Shown here: positions 50,463 through 58,018 of the stretch, piece after piece | How positions within the stretch are numbered: position 1 is the stretch's first letter | Layout of the letters: every line of letters begins with the position of its first letter | From: Hydrogenophaga sp. 2FB | GTDB taxonomy: Bacteria; Pseudomonadota; Gammaproteobacteria; Burkholderiales; Burkholderiaceae_C | DNA: 64,000 nt | Reading direction: 5' to 3' | NCBI RefSeq assembly: GCF_005503365.1 | Contig: NZ_SCML01000021.1 | Location: 1-64,000, forward strand | Program-made: the position numbers and the translations under genes | The notes under the pieces: generated by a model | What the model saw: the letters and a program-made list of their open reading frames with translations, nothing else | Told to the model about the DNA's origin: nothing | The model's database searches: none

Positions 50463-51074
50463 TCAGATGAGGCTGGCCTGTACCTGGGCCAGGGTGCGGA
50501 CGTCCGCGTATTTCGCGCTCAGGTCGAACAGGTTGGCTTCGTGCGGGCCGCTGTGGCGGTCGCCGCAGGCGTCGCCCACCACGACCGGGATGAAACCGTG
50601 CTGGATCGCGTCGACCGCGCTCGCGCGCACGCAGCCGCTGGTGCTCATGCCGGCGAGCAGCAGGCAGTCAACACCCTGCGCGCGCAACAGGCTGGACAGC
50701 GAGGTTCCGAAGAAGGCGCTGGCGTACTGTTTGGTCACCACGGGTTCGTCAGGGCGGGGTACCAGCGCGGGAACGAATTCGGCCAGCGGATGCCCTTCGC
50801 AGAAGACGCGCAGGGCCGGGATCTTGCGAAAGAAGACGCCGCCGTCCAGGCCGTCTTCGCGGTAGCTCACGCGCGTGTGGCACACCAGCATGCGGCGCGC
50901 GCGGGCCCACGCCAGCAGCTGTGTGGCTTGCTCGGCGGCTTGCGGGCAGTTGGCGAACAGGGGCGAGTCCGGGATGAAGTAGGCCTGTGCAAAGTCGATC
51001 ATCACCAGCGCCTGCCGATGTCCATAACCCAGGTTGGCGCCGAAAGCGGGGGACGTGGCGTCAGGCGTGCCCAT
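50463..51074 (-). CDS. Isochorismatase-like amidohydrolase
   Basis: 203-residue cysteine hydrolase with the triad Asp27 (MIDFAQAY), Lys115 (VTKQYASAF) and Cys148 (GMSTSGCVRASA). The sequence around these resembles N-carbamoylsarcosine amidase and maleamate amidohydrolase (NicF) more than nicotinamidase. It would release ammonia from an amide. The start overlaps the gntR stop region by 14 bp, so it is translated with the regulator. Maleamate or a carbamoyl acid is a reasonable but unproven substrate. Confidence 0.9.
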   Translation of the reverse strand: MGTPDATSPAFGANLGYGHRQALVMIDFAQAYFIPDSPLFANCPQAAEQATQLLAWARARRMLVCHTRVSYREDGLDGGVFFRKIPALRVFCEGHPLAEFVPALVPRPDEPVVTKQYASAFFGTSLSSLLRAQGVDCLLLAGMSTSGCVRASAVDAIQHGFIPVVVGDACGDRHSGPHEANLFDLSAKYADVRTLAQVQASLI

Positions 51075-51720
51075 GCTGCTTCTCCCCCAACAAGGTTTGC
51101 TTGGCTGAGTGAATGTGGCTGCTCATCACGCTCTTGGCCCATGCGCTGTCGTGTGCGGCGAAGGCGTCGAGCAGTTCGCGGTGGTGGCCAAAGCTGCGCG
51201 CCAGGCGCTTGGTGGTGTATTGGCGAAAGGTCTGTTGCACGATGGGCACTTCGATCGCGCTGGCCAGCATGGACACCAGCCGTTCGTTGTGGCTGGCCTC
51301 GGCCACGATGCGGTGGAATTCGCGGTTGAGGCGGCCGATGCGCGCAGTGTTCTCGGTGCCGATGTCCGGCCCGTTGAGTTCGATCTCGTCCTGGATGCGC
51401 GTGAGCTCGGCGAGTTCTTCGGGCGTGATGCGCGTGGCGGCGTGGCCGGCGATTTCGCTTTCGATGAAAACGCGCACCTCGAAAATCTGGCGCATCTCTT
51501 CGAACGACCACTCGCGCACCACCGTGCCGCTGTTGGGCTTGAAACGCGCGAAGCCGTCGGCGACCAGTTGGCGCATGGCTTCTCGCACGGGGGTACGCGA
51601 GGTGTTGAACTCGGCGGCGACCTGTTGTTCGGTGATGCGCCCACCCGGCGGGTAGCGGCCGTCGATGATCTGCTCTTTGATGGCGCCGTAGATGCGGGCG
51701 GCGACGGTTTCCATGGACAT
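51061..51720 (-). CDS. GntR-family (FCD) regulator
   Basis: 219-residue regulator: N-terminal GntR winged helix (ARIYGAIKEQIIDGRYPPGG, QQVAAEFNTSRTPVREAMRQL, residues about 5-70) and an all-helical FCD effector domain (residues about 80-210) with metal-type histidines in NREFHRIVAEASHNERL. It lies between the racemase-like and isochorismatase-like genes and is the only regulator of the 48.3-57.3 kb divergon, so autoregulation and control of both arms via the ATTGT/ACAAT sites at 52512-52598 are likely. Confidence 0.93.
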   Translation of the reverse strand: MSMETVAARIYGAIKEQIIDGRYPPGGRITEQQVAAEFNTSRTPVREAMRQLVADGFARFKPNSGTVVREWSFEEMRQIFEVRVFIESEIAGHAATRITPEELAELTRIQDEIELNGPDIGTENTARIGRLNREFHRIVAEASHNERLVSMLASAIEVPIVQQTFRQYTTKRLARSFGHHRELLDAFAAHDSAWAKSVMSSHIHSAKQTLLGEKQHGHA

Positions 51721-51734
51721 GTTCGTGGCCTCGT

Positions 51735-52478
51735 TCAGTGTCGTTCCAGCAGCGCGCCGAAGCCACCCACCCGATCGGTGATGCCGGATTCGCGCAGCGC
51801 GTGCCAATAGATGGCGGTGTTGATCGCGACCACCGGGCGCTTGAGCCAGATCTCCGCGCTGCCCGCCAGCCGAGCCATGGCGAGGTTGGTGCCGACCTGC
51901 ACGATGCCGTCGATGTCGTCGCCGTCGACTTCGATCAACGCGTCGCGCAGTTCGGTTTCGCTCACGTGCGCGATCTTCACCGGGCTCTCGCATTTCAGTC
52001 CCTTGATGCGCCGCACCTCGAAGCCCGACTCTTCAAAGAAGCGCTGCACGTTGCGGTCGCCCACGGGTTGGTAGGGCGTGACCACGCCCAGGCGGCGCAT
52101 GCCCAGCTTGGCGAACGCGGCCGCGCAGGCTTCGGAGCCCATGGACACCGGCAGCTTCGTGCGCTCCTCCAGGTGCTTCTTCAGGTCGCGGCTGGCCTTG
52201 AGGCCGTCCCAGAACGTCTCCGCCGAAATGCCCAGCACGAGGCGGTCGGGCTCGCAGGACATCACCGCGTCCACCGCCTCGTCCTGCGCATCGGCGATCA
52301 GGGTGATCAGGCGCTGGAAATCGGCGTCGTCGTTCAACGCGATGTTGGGAATGCGGATGCGGCTGATGTGGTTGGTGACCCCGGGCGGACGCATGGCGTC
52401 GAACTCGGGTTGCACGCTGGTGTTCGTCGAGGGGATGAGGACGGCGAACTTCTGTCGCCAGCCGAGGGAGTCGCTCAA
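51735..52478 (-). CDS. Asp/Glu racemase-superfamily protein (maleate isomerase/arylmalonate decarboxylase-like)
   Basis: 247-residue protein with the two-domain fold of maleate isomerase and arylmalonate decarboxylase (FAVLIPSTNTSVQPEFDAM at the start, RLGVVTPYQPVGDRNV in the middle). Neither catalytic cysteine position is kept: the first loop reads LGISAETFWDG and the second VQVGTNLAMA. The TTG start at 52478 is chosen because AGGAG lies 6 bases upstream; the longer frame would use another TTG inside the operator region. First gene of the left arm of the divergon. Isomerase, decarboxylase or hydratase activity cannot be told from sequence. Confidence 0.82.
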   Translation of the reverse strand: MSDSLGWRQKFAVLIPSTNTSVQPEFDAMRPPGVTNHISRIRIPNIALNDDADFQRLITLIADAQDEAVDAVMSCEPDRLVLGISAETFWDGLKASRDLKKHLEERTKLPVSMGSEACAAAFAKLGMRRLGVVTPYQPVGDRNVQRFFEESGFEVRRIKGLKCESPVKIAHVSETELRDALIEVDGDDIDGIVQVGTNLAMARLAGSAEIWLKRPVVAINTAIYWHALRESGITDRVGGFGALLERH

Positions 52479-52511
52479 GGTGGTCTCCTGACGCAAGCTG
52501 AATTTCGGCGA

Positions 52512-52598
52512 ATTGTACACAATCAAAGCATTTTGAAAACTTATTTAAGGCGTAGTGGAAACCACTTATCAAAAAAATACAGATCAATTGTCGACAAT
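52512..52598. promoter_or_regulatory. Two GntR/FCD-type operators
   Basis: ATTGTACACAAT (52512-52523) and ATTGTCGACAAT (52587-52598) have identical perfect arms ATTGT/ACAAT around a 2-bp centre and lie 75 bp apart in the divergent region. They match the TTGTNNACAA pattern common to FadR/VanR-type GntR proteins. One faces each arm of the divergon. Confidence 0.75.
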
Positions 52599-52651
52599 GA
52601 GAGCCGTCGCTGTTACGCTAACGGCTCCTACCAACCGATGACGACAGAACG

Positions 52652-53053
52652 ATGACCACGGCAACCGATCCCCGATACATCGCGCCCACCGAGGGCTTTT
52701 TCACCACCCTGGCGGCCATCGCGCCCGAGCGTCTGGCGGCCGTCGAGGGCATCAAGCCCAAGGGGCGCGTCGAGGTGCGGCGCGCCATGGTGGGCGAGGA
52801 CATCCTCATGCTGCACGTGGTGCGCGAAAAGGGTCTGATCGACCCGGTGCACAAACACGATGACCACGAAACCGTTGCCTACCTGATCCGCGGCAAGTTG
52901 CGCCTGGTGATCGGTGGCGAGGAGTTCATCGCCGGGCCAGGCACCTCGTGGCGGCACCCGCGCGGTGTGGAGCACTTCAGCGAAGCGCTGGAGGAATGCG
53001 AGCAGCTCGAGATCAAGTCCCCGGTTCGCAAGACCTGGGTCTCGGAAGCCTGA
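52652..53053 (+). CDS. Cupin-domain protein
   Basis: 133-residue single cupin with a full metal site: VHKHDDHETVAYLIRGKLRL (motif 1, histidines and glutamate) and PGTSWRHPRGVEHFSEA (motif 2 histidine). It has no signal peptide. First gene of the right arm of the divergon, 15 bp before the 2-oxoglutarate-type oxygenase. It could be a small dioxygenase, isomerase or metal-dependent sensor for the same substrate. Confidence 0.87.
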   Translation: MTTATDPRYIAPTEGFFTTLAAIAPERLAAVEGIKPKGRVEVRRAMVGEDILMLHVVREKGLIDPVHKHDDHETVAYLIRGKLRLVIGGEEFIAGPGTSWRHPRGVEHFSEALEECEQLEIKSPVRKTWVSEA

Positions 53054-53067
53054 AGGGGCATCACGCC

Positions 53068-53862
53068 ATGGCTGCCACCGCACCCACCTGGACCACCGAA
53101 GGCGAGCACCTGTTGACACAGGAGAACCTGCGCCTCTTGCTGGACAACCGCATCTCCGTCATCCGCATCCCTGGCTTTGCGACGTCCGCCGAATGCACGA
53201 GCTTCACCGAGGCCGCGCGCGCGGGGAACATCAAGTACTACAGCGTGGCCAAGCGCATTGGCTACATCGGCATGGCGCAGTACGAATACCGCTGGGACCG
53301 CCCGAAGGAAGACTTCTTCGCCGCCGTGCCCGACGCGCAGTGCGATCTGCGTGACGTGATCGCGCGCTGCAGCTTCGATCCGCTGCAGCGCCTGATCGAC
53401 CGGCTGCAAGCCGTGTGGCCGAACCCGGTGGGCGTGGCGCGTGAAGCGCTGGGTGCGTACTACGCCGGCATCATCCGCTTCGCAAGCGAAGGCGTGGACC
53501 TGCACGTGGACTGGGCCCCGGTCAACGCGCCGCACTACGCCATCGGCCACATCGACGGCCAGCTCGGCTGGAACTTCTTTGCCGAGGAACTGGCATCGGG
53601 TGGCGAGACCACGGTGCACAACGCGCCATGGGACCCGCAGGTGGCGGCCGGTGAAATCCCCAAGAGCTATGGACTGGAGCCCGAACTTGTCGAAGGCTCA
53701 CCCAAGGCGGTGTACAAGGCCTCGGCGGGCGATGTGGTCTTGTTCAACACGCGCAACCCGCACGAGATCGTTGGCGGCACGCCCAAGCCCGGCGGCAGCC
53801 GCATCTCCATCGGCTCGTTCGTGGGGCGCATGCCCGATGGCGAGTTGGTGCTGTGGTCGTGA
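53068..53862 (+). CDS. Fe(II)/2-oxoglutarate-type oxygenase
   Basis: 264-residue protein with the HxD...H facial triad: H146 and D148 in LHVDWAP and H232 in NPHEIVGG, with R245 in SRISIGSFVGR as the 2-oxoglutarate anchor. The chain resembles prolyl-hydroxylase-type 2OG oxygenases with an N-terminal helical extension. It would hydroxylate or otherwise oxidise a small molecule in the cytosol. It lies between the cupin and NIPSNAP genes. Substrate unknown; being in a catabolic divergon with TRAP uptake suggests a carboxylic acid. Confidence 0.85.
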   Translation: MAATAPTWTTEGEHLLTQENLRLLLDNRISVIRIPGFATSAECTSFTEAARAGNIKYYSVAKRIGYIGMAQYEYRWDRPKEDFFAAVPDAQCDLRDVIARCSFDPLQRLIDRLQAVWPNPVGVAREALGAYYAGIIRFASEGVDLHVDWAPVNAPHYAIGHIDGQLGWNFFAEELASGGETTVHNAPWDPQVAAGEIPKSYGLEPELVEGSPKAVYKASAGDVVLFNTRNPHEIVGGTPKPGGSRISIGSFVGRMPDGELVLWS

Positions 53863-53872
53863 GGGCAGCACG

Positions 53873-54247
53873 ATGATCGTCGAAGCCCGCACCTACGTCC
53901 TGCATCCTGGCCAGGTGGCACGCTTCATGCAGTTGATGGCCGAGGGCGGCATCGACATCGAGAAGCGGCACCTCGGCGGGCTTCTGGGCTTCTATTCCAC
54001 CGAGTTCGGATCGATCAACAAGGTGCTGCACATGTGGGCCTTCGTGTCGCACGACGACCGCACGCGACGACGACAAAGCCTCTACGCGGACCCGCAATGG
54101 CAGGCCTTCGTGCCCACCGTGCTGCCACTCATCAGGGACATGACAAACGAAATCCTGGTTCCCGCGCCGTTCTCTCCGCCGATCGCTCTGGCGAACGGGG
54201 ACGATGTCGGCGGGATGGTTTCCACCTCAACGGACGTACGCACATGA
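53873..54247 (+). CDS. NIPSNAP-family protein
   Basis: 124-residue protein with the NIPSNAP ferredoxin-like fold (MIVEARTYVLHPGQVARFMQ, GGLLGFYSTEFGSINKVLHMW, DPQWQAFVPTVLPLI). Such small proteins are frequent in aromatic and organic-acid operons, where isomerase or stress-related monooxygenase-like roles are proposed. The last 25 residues (from APFSPP on) extend beyond the domain and overlap the dctP start by 4 bp, indicating coupled translation. Confidence 0.88.
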   Translation: MIVEARTYVLHPGQVARFMQLMAEGGIDIEKRHLGGLLGFYSTEFGSINKVLHMWAFVSHDDRTRRRQSLYADPQWQAFVPTVLPLIRDMTNEILVPAPFSPPIALANGDDVGGMVSTSTDVRT

Positions 54248-55314
54248 AGCACCTCAACACACTCCTCTCGCTCGCTTTCGCCGCCACGCTGCTGCCCGGC
54301 GCAGCTTTGGCCCAACTCGCGCCAGGCCCCAAGGTGGTGATCCAGGCCGTGACGCAGGCCACACCGACCCTGCCGCAGTACACCCGCGTGGACCAGCCGA
54401 TCCTGCGCGACGGATTGGCCAAGGCCTCCAACGGGCGCGTGGAGGTGGTGCTGTCGACCTGGCCCGAACGCAATGTGTCGGGCCCCGAGGTCTTGCGCCT
54501 GGTGCGCGCGGGTCAGATCGACATCTCCACCTCGCCGTTGACGACGGTGTCGGGCGACGTGCCGATTCTGGACGGCGTGGACCTTGCCGGGCTGAGCACC
54601 GACATCCGCCAGGCGCGGCGCATCGCCGACGCGATGATGCCGCTGGCCAACAAGGAGCTGCAGCGCCTGGGCATCAAACTGGTGGCCACCTTTCCCTTCA
54701 CCGCGCAGATGTTCTACTGCCGCAAGCCGATCAACACCCTGGCCGATCTGAAGGGGCTGCGCATCCGCACCAACGGTCCGTCGACCTCGGACCTGCTCAA
54801 GGGCATCGGCGCGCAACCGGTCTCGATCGCCTTTGGCGAGGTCTACACGGCGCTGGAGCGCGGCACGCTCGATTGCAGCGTGTCGGGGGCCAGCGCGGGC
54901 AGCAGCGCCAACTGGGCCGAGGTGACATCGCATCTCTATTCGCTGCCGCTGTCGTGGTCGGTGGCGGGCTACTTCGTGAACCTGGCCTGGTGGGACAAGC
55001 TCGACCCGGGCGTGCGTGCCTTGATGGAGAAGACCTTCGCGGATGTGCAGAACGCGCAGTGGGCGCTCGGCCTGGAAGCCAACGCCGACGGCATCGCCTG
55101 CAACGTCGGGCGCAACGCCGACTGCAAGATCCACAAGCCGGTGCGCAAGCCGATGGTGGAGAACAAGCCGCAGGCCGATGCCATTGCCGTCGTTCACGAG
55201 CAGCTGACCGAATCGGTGCTGCCGGGTTGGTTCAAGCGCTGTGGTGACAAGTGCCTCAACGCTTACAAGGAAGTCATCGCGCCCATCACGGGCATCCAGG
55301 TCACACCACGGTAA
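54244..55314 (+). CDS. dctP: TRAP transporter solute-binding protein (DctP family)
   Basis: 356-residue periplasmic binding protein with a signal peptide (LNTLLSLAFAATLLPGAALA), FPFTAQMFYCRKPINTLADLKGLRIRT and the FGEVYTALERGTLDCSVSG block typical of DctP-type receptors whose conserved arginine binds a carboxylate. Two extra cysteine pairs (CNVGRNADC, CGDKC) near the C terminus may form disulphides. It begins within the NIPSNAP stop (ATGA) and precedes dctQ by 3 bp. Confidence 0.94.
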   Translation: MKHLNTLLSLAFAATLLPGAALAQLAPGPKVVIQAVTQATPTLPQYTRVDQPILRDGLAKASNGRVEVVLSTWPERNVSGPEVLRLVRAGQIDISTSPLTTVSGDVPILDGVDLAGLSTDIRQARRIADAMMPLANKELQRLGIKLVATFPFTAQMFYCRKPINTLADLKGLRIRTNGPSTSDLLKGIGAQPVSIAFGEVYTALERGTLDCSVSGASAGSSANWAEVTSHLYSLPLSWSVAGYFVNLAWWDKLDPGVRALMEKTFADVQNAQWALGLEANADGIACNVGRNADCKIHKPVRKPMVENKPQADAIAVVHEQLTESVLPGWFKRCGDKCLNAYKEVIAPITGIQVTPR

Positions 55315-55317
55315 AGC

Positions 55318-55917
55318 ATGCTGCGTCTCATCACTTGGCTCAGCCGCCATGCCTTGGCGGCCGCAGGCTTCGCCTACCTGGCGATCACGCTGCTGATCTG
55401 TTTCGATGTCGTGGGCCGACGGCTTCTCGGCTTTTCCACCGGGTCCACCACGGAACTTACCGGCTACCTCATGGCGGCCGCCATGAGTTGGGGCCTGGCG
55501 GGCACCTTGATCGAGCGTGCCCACGTGCGCATCGACGTGCTGGTGCAAAAGGCGCCACTCCCGGTGCGCGTGTGGCTGCATGCCATTGCCATCACCGCGC
55601 TGCTGGTCTTCGGCATCTTCATGGCCTGGGGGGCCGTGCACATGACGCTGGAAACCTACGAGTTCGGCGCGACCGATCTTTCGGTCTGGAGCATCCCTTT
55701 GGCGATCCCCCAAGGTATCTGGGCCGCCGGGTTCGCGCTGTTGCTGCTCGGTGTGCTCGCGCTCATCGCGCGGGCGGCGTCGCTCATGCTGAAGCGCGAC
55801 TACCAGGGCGTGGACCGCCTGCTGGTGGCGCGCAGCTATGTGGATGAGGCCACGGAAACATTGGAAGCGGTCGGACAAGCCAACGCCCAGACAAACGCCC
55901 AGGCAGGAAAGTTGTAA
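55318..55917 (+). CDS. dctQ: TRAP transporter small permease (DctQ family)
   Basis: 199-residue membrane protein with four helices (about residues 10-32, 45-65, 82-108 and 125-150) and the DctQ pattern around LTGYLMAAAMSWGLAGTL. It stabilises DctM. The C-terminal tail of about 45 residues is cytoplasmic and polar. Its TAA is followed directly by the dctM ATG. Confidence 0.93.
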   Translation: MLRLITWLSRHALAAAGFAYLAITLLICFDVVGRRLLGFSTGSTTELTGYLMAAAMSWGLAGTLIERAHVRIDVLVQKAPLPVRVWLHAIAITALLVFGIFMAWGAVHMTLETYEFGATDLSVWSIPLAIPQGIWAAGFALLLLGVLALIARAASLMLKRDYQGVDRLLVARSYVDEATETLEAVGQANAQTNAQAGKL

Positions 55918-57327
55918 ATGCTAGCCATCGGATTCATCGTCATCGTGGGCCTCGTGCTGGGCATCGCGTCTCTTTTTGGCGCGGGCTCGCACGCGAGCGC
56001 CGCAGCGTCCGTGGCCACGGCCGTGCCCTGGTGGGCGCTGGGCGCGGTGCTGGCAGCCTTCGTCGTGTTCTTTGGCGGCGGCGTGTACGTCGGCGCGGCG
56101 CTCGGTCTGCTGGGGTTGCTGGCCGGTTTCGGTTTGTCCGACCGTCCCTTCTGGAATTCCATTGGCGACATGTTGTGGGCGCCGTCGAACAACTTCGTGC
56201 TGGTGTCCGTGCCGCTCTTCCTGCTGATGGGCGAGGTGATGCTGCGCACCGGCATTTCGGAGAAGCTCTACCGCACGCTCAACATCTGGATGGGGCGGCT
56301 GCCGGGCGGCATGCTGCACACCAACATCGCGTCGAGCAGCGTGTTCTCCGCCATTGCCGGCTCGAGCGTGGCCACGGCTGCGACCATGGGGTCTGTCGCG
56401 CTGCCTTACTTCGAGAAGAGCCGCTACTCACCCAAGATGGTTCTGGGCTCGCTCGCGGCGGGCGGGGCACTGGGCAACCTCATTCCACCGGGCATCACCT
56501 TCATCATTTACGGCCTGATCACCGAGACCTCGGTGGGCGACCTGTACCTGGCGGCCGTGGGACCGAGCCTGCTGGTCATCCTGCTGTTCACGGCGGTGAT
56601 CATGGTTCACAGCCGCAACAAGAACTACCAGGACACGGGCGAGGCCAGGCAGAGCCTGACATGGCGGCACCGCGTGGCCTCGCTGGCCGACCTGTTGCCC
56701 ACGGTGATCCTGATCGCGCTGGTGCTCGGTTCGATCTACGCGGGCTGGGCGACGCCCACCGAGTCGGCGGCCTTGGGTGTGGCTGGCAGCATCGTCATTT
56801 CGCTGGTCGATCGCAAGCTGAAGTGGTCGATGCTGACGGACTCGATGCGCGCCACAGCGCGCACCACGTCGATGATCGCCTTGATCCTGTACGGCGCGTA
56901 CTTCCTGAACTACATCCTGTCGTCGCTCGGCGTGCCGCAGATGCTGGCCAGGTTCCTCACCGAACTGCCGCTGCCGGGCTGGGGCGTCATGCTGATCATC
57001 ATCTGCTTCTACCTCGCCATGGGCACCTTCATGGAAGGCATGGCGATGGTGATCACCACGATCCCGCTGATCTTCCCGGTGGTGGTGGCGCTGGGCTATG
57101 ACCCGATCTGGTTTGGCGTCGTGATCACGATGCTGGTCGAGATCGCGATGATCAGCCCACCGGATGGCACGGTGCTCTACGTGCTGCAGGGCATGCGGCG
57201 GCAACCCGGGCCGATCACGGACGTGTTCTCCGGCGTCATGCCGTTCATGTTCGTGTACATCCTGGCGGTGTGCCTGTTGCTGGTGTTCCCCGACATCGCG
57301 ATGTGGCTGGTGGGACAGGCAAGATAA
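55918..57327 (+). CDS. dctM: TRAP transporter large permease (DctM family)
   Basis: 469-residue transporter subunit with about 13-14 membrane helices, driving sodium- or proton-coupled uptake of the acid delivered by DctP. GSSVATAATMGSVALPYFEK, GGALGNLIPPGITFIIYGLITE and GWATPTESAALGVAGSIVIS are characteristic. It carries an extra N-terminal helix (AIGFIVIVGLVLGIASLFGAG) before the usual start. With dctP and dctQ it forms a complete TRAP system in the GntR divergon. Confidence 0.95.
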   Translation: MLAIGFIVIVGLVLGIASLFGAGSHASAAASVATAVPWWALGAVLAAFVVFFGGGVYVGAALGLLGLLAGFGLSDRPFWNSIGDMLWAPSNNFVLVSVPLFLLMGEVMLRTGISEKLYRTLNIWMGRLPGGMLHTNIASSSVFSAIAGSSVATAATMGSVALPYFEKSRYSPKMVLGSLAAGGALGNLIPPGITFIIYGLITETSVGDLYLAAVGPSLLVILLFTAVIMVHSRNKNYQDTGEARQSLTWRHRVASLADLLPTVILIALVLGSIYAGWATPTESAALGVAGSIVISLVDRKLKWSMLTDSMRATARTTSMIALILYGAYFLNYILSSLGVPQMLARFLTELPLPGWGVMLIIICFYLAMGTFMEGMAMVITTIPLIFPVVVALGYDPIWFGVVITMLVEIAMISPPDGTVLYVLQGMRRQPGPITDVFSGVMPFMFVYILAVCLLLVFPDIAMWLVGQAR

Positions 57328-57329
57328 GT

Positions 57330-57971
57330 TCAGCGCCCTGGGCGCGTGCCCATGGCCGTGAGCACGCCCAGACCGATGAACGAGGTGCCCGCGAGCCGGT
57401 TGCCCCACAGACGGTGCCTGGCGGCCCGACCCAGGCGCGGCGCGACGAGGCTTGCCGTCAGCACGTAAATGACGTCGGTGCAGAAAGCGATGGCAATGAA
57501 CACGCCGCCGAGCGCGAGGGTCTGCACCAGCGGGTTGCCATGCGTGTGCATGAATTGCGGCAGAAAAGCGGCGAAGAACAAGGTGGTTTTGGGGTTCAGC
57601 AGCGCCACCACAAAACCGTCGCGAAAGACGTGCCGCAAGGGCTGTGCGGGCGCCTGCGAGGTTGCGGTGTCGGCCACCGGCGAAGCCGCCCTCCACATGC
57701 GGATGCCGAGGTACACGAGGTAGGCGGCGCCGGCCCACTTCACCACGGTGAACGCGGCCGACGACACGGCGAACAAGGCGGCCAGGCCGAGCGCCGCGCC
57801 CAAGGCGTTGGCGAGATTGCCCAGCGCGACACCGAGCACGGACGCGAGACCGCACGCGCGGCCCTGCGCCAGGGTGCGGGCCACGATGTAGACGACGGCG
57901 GGGCCGGGGGTGAGGGCCAGGACCAGGCTGGCACCCACAAAAGCCAGGAGCAAAGGCGTTTCGGGCAACAT
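57330..57971 (-). CDS. LysE/RhtB-family exporter
   Basis: 213-residue inner-membrane protein with six predicted helices and the family opening PLLLAFVGASLVLALTPGPAVVYIVARTL, plus FVVALLNPKTTLFFAAFLPQF. Such proteins export amino acids or related metabolites. The ATG at 57971 gives a standard N terminus. It converges with dctM, with only 2 bp between stops. It is separated by 47 bp from the aldehyde dehydrogenase gene upstream and could be co-transcribed with it. Confidence 0.92.
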   Translation of the reverse strand: MLPETPLLLAFVGASLVLALTPGPAVVYIVARTLAQGRACGLASVLGVALGNLANALGAALGLAALFAVSSAAFTVVKWAGAAYLVYLGIRMWRAASPVADTATSQAPAQPLRHVFRDGFVVALLNPKTTLFFAAFLPQFMHTHGNPLVQTLALGGVFIAIAFCTDVIYVLTASLVAPRLGRAARHRLWGNRLAGTSFIGLGVLTAMGTRPGR

Positions 57972-58018
57972 GGGAACTCCACGGAGGGCTGGGTTCACCA
58001 GTATCGCCGCGCGGGGGC

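Noticed and set aside
50463-51074. Second nicotinamidase linked to the NAD locus
   Set aside because: The catalytic triad is shared across the isochorismatase superfamily, but flanking motifs differ from PncA and the gene lies in an unrelated GntR operon.
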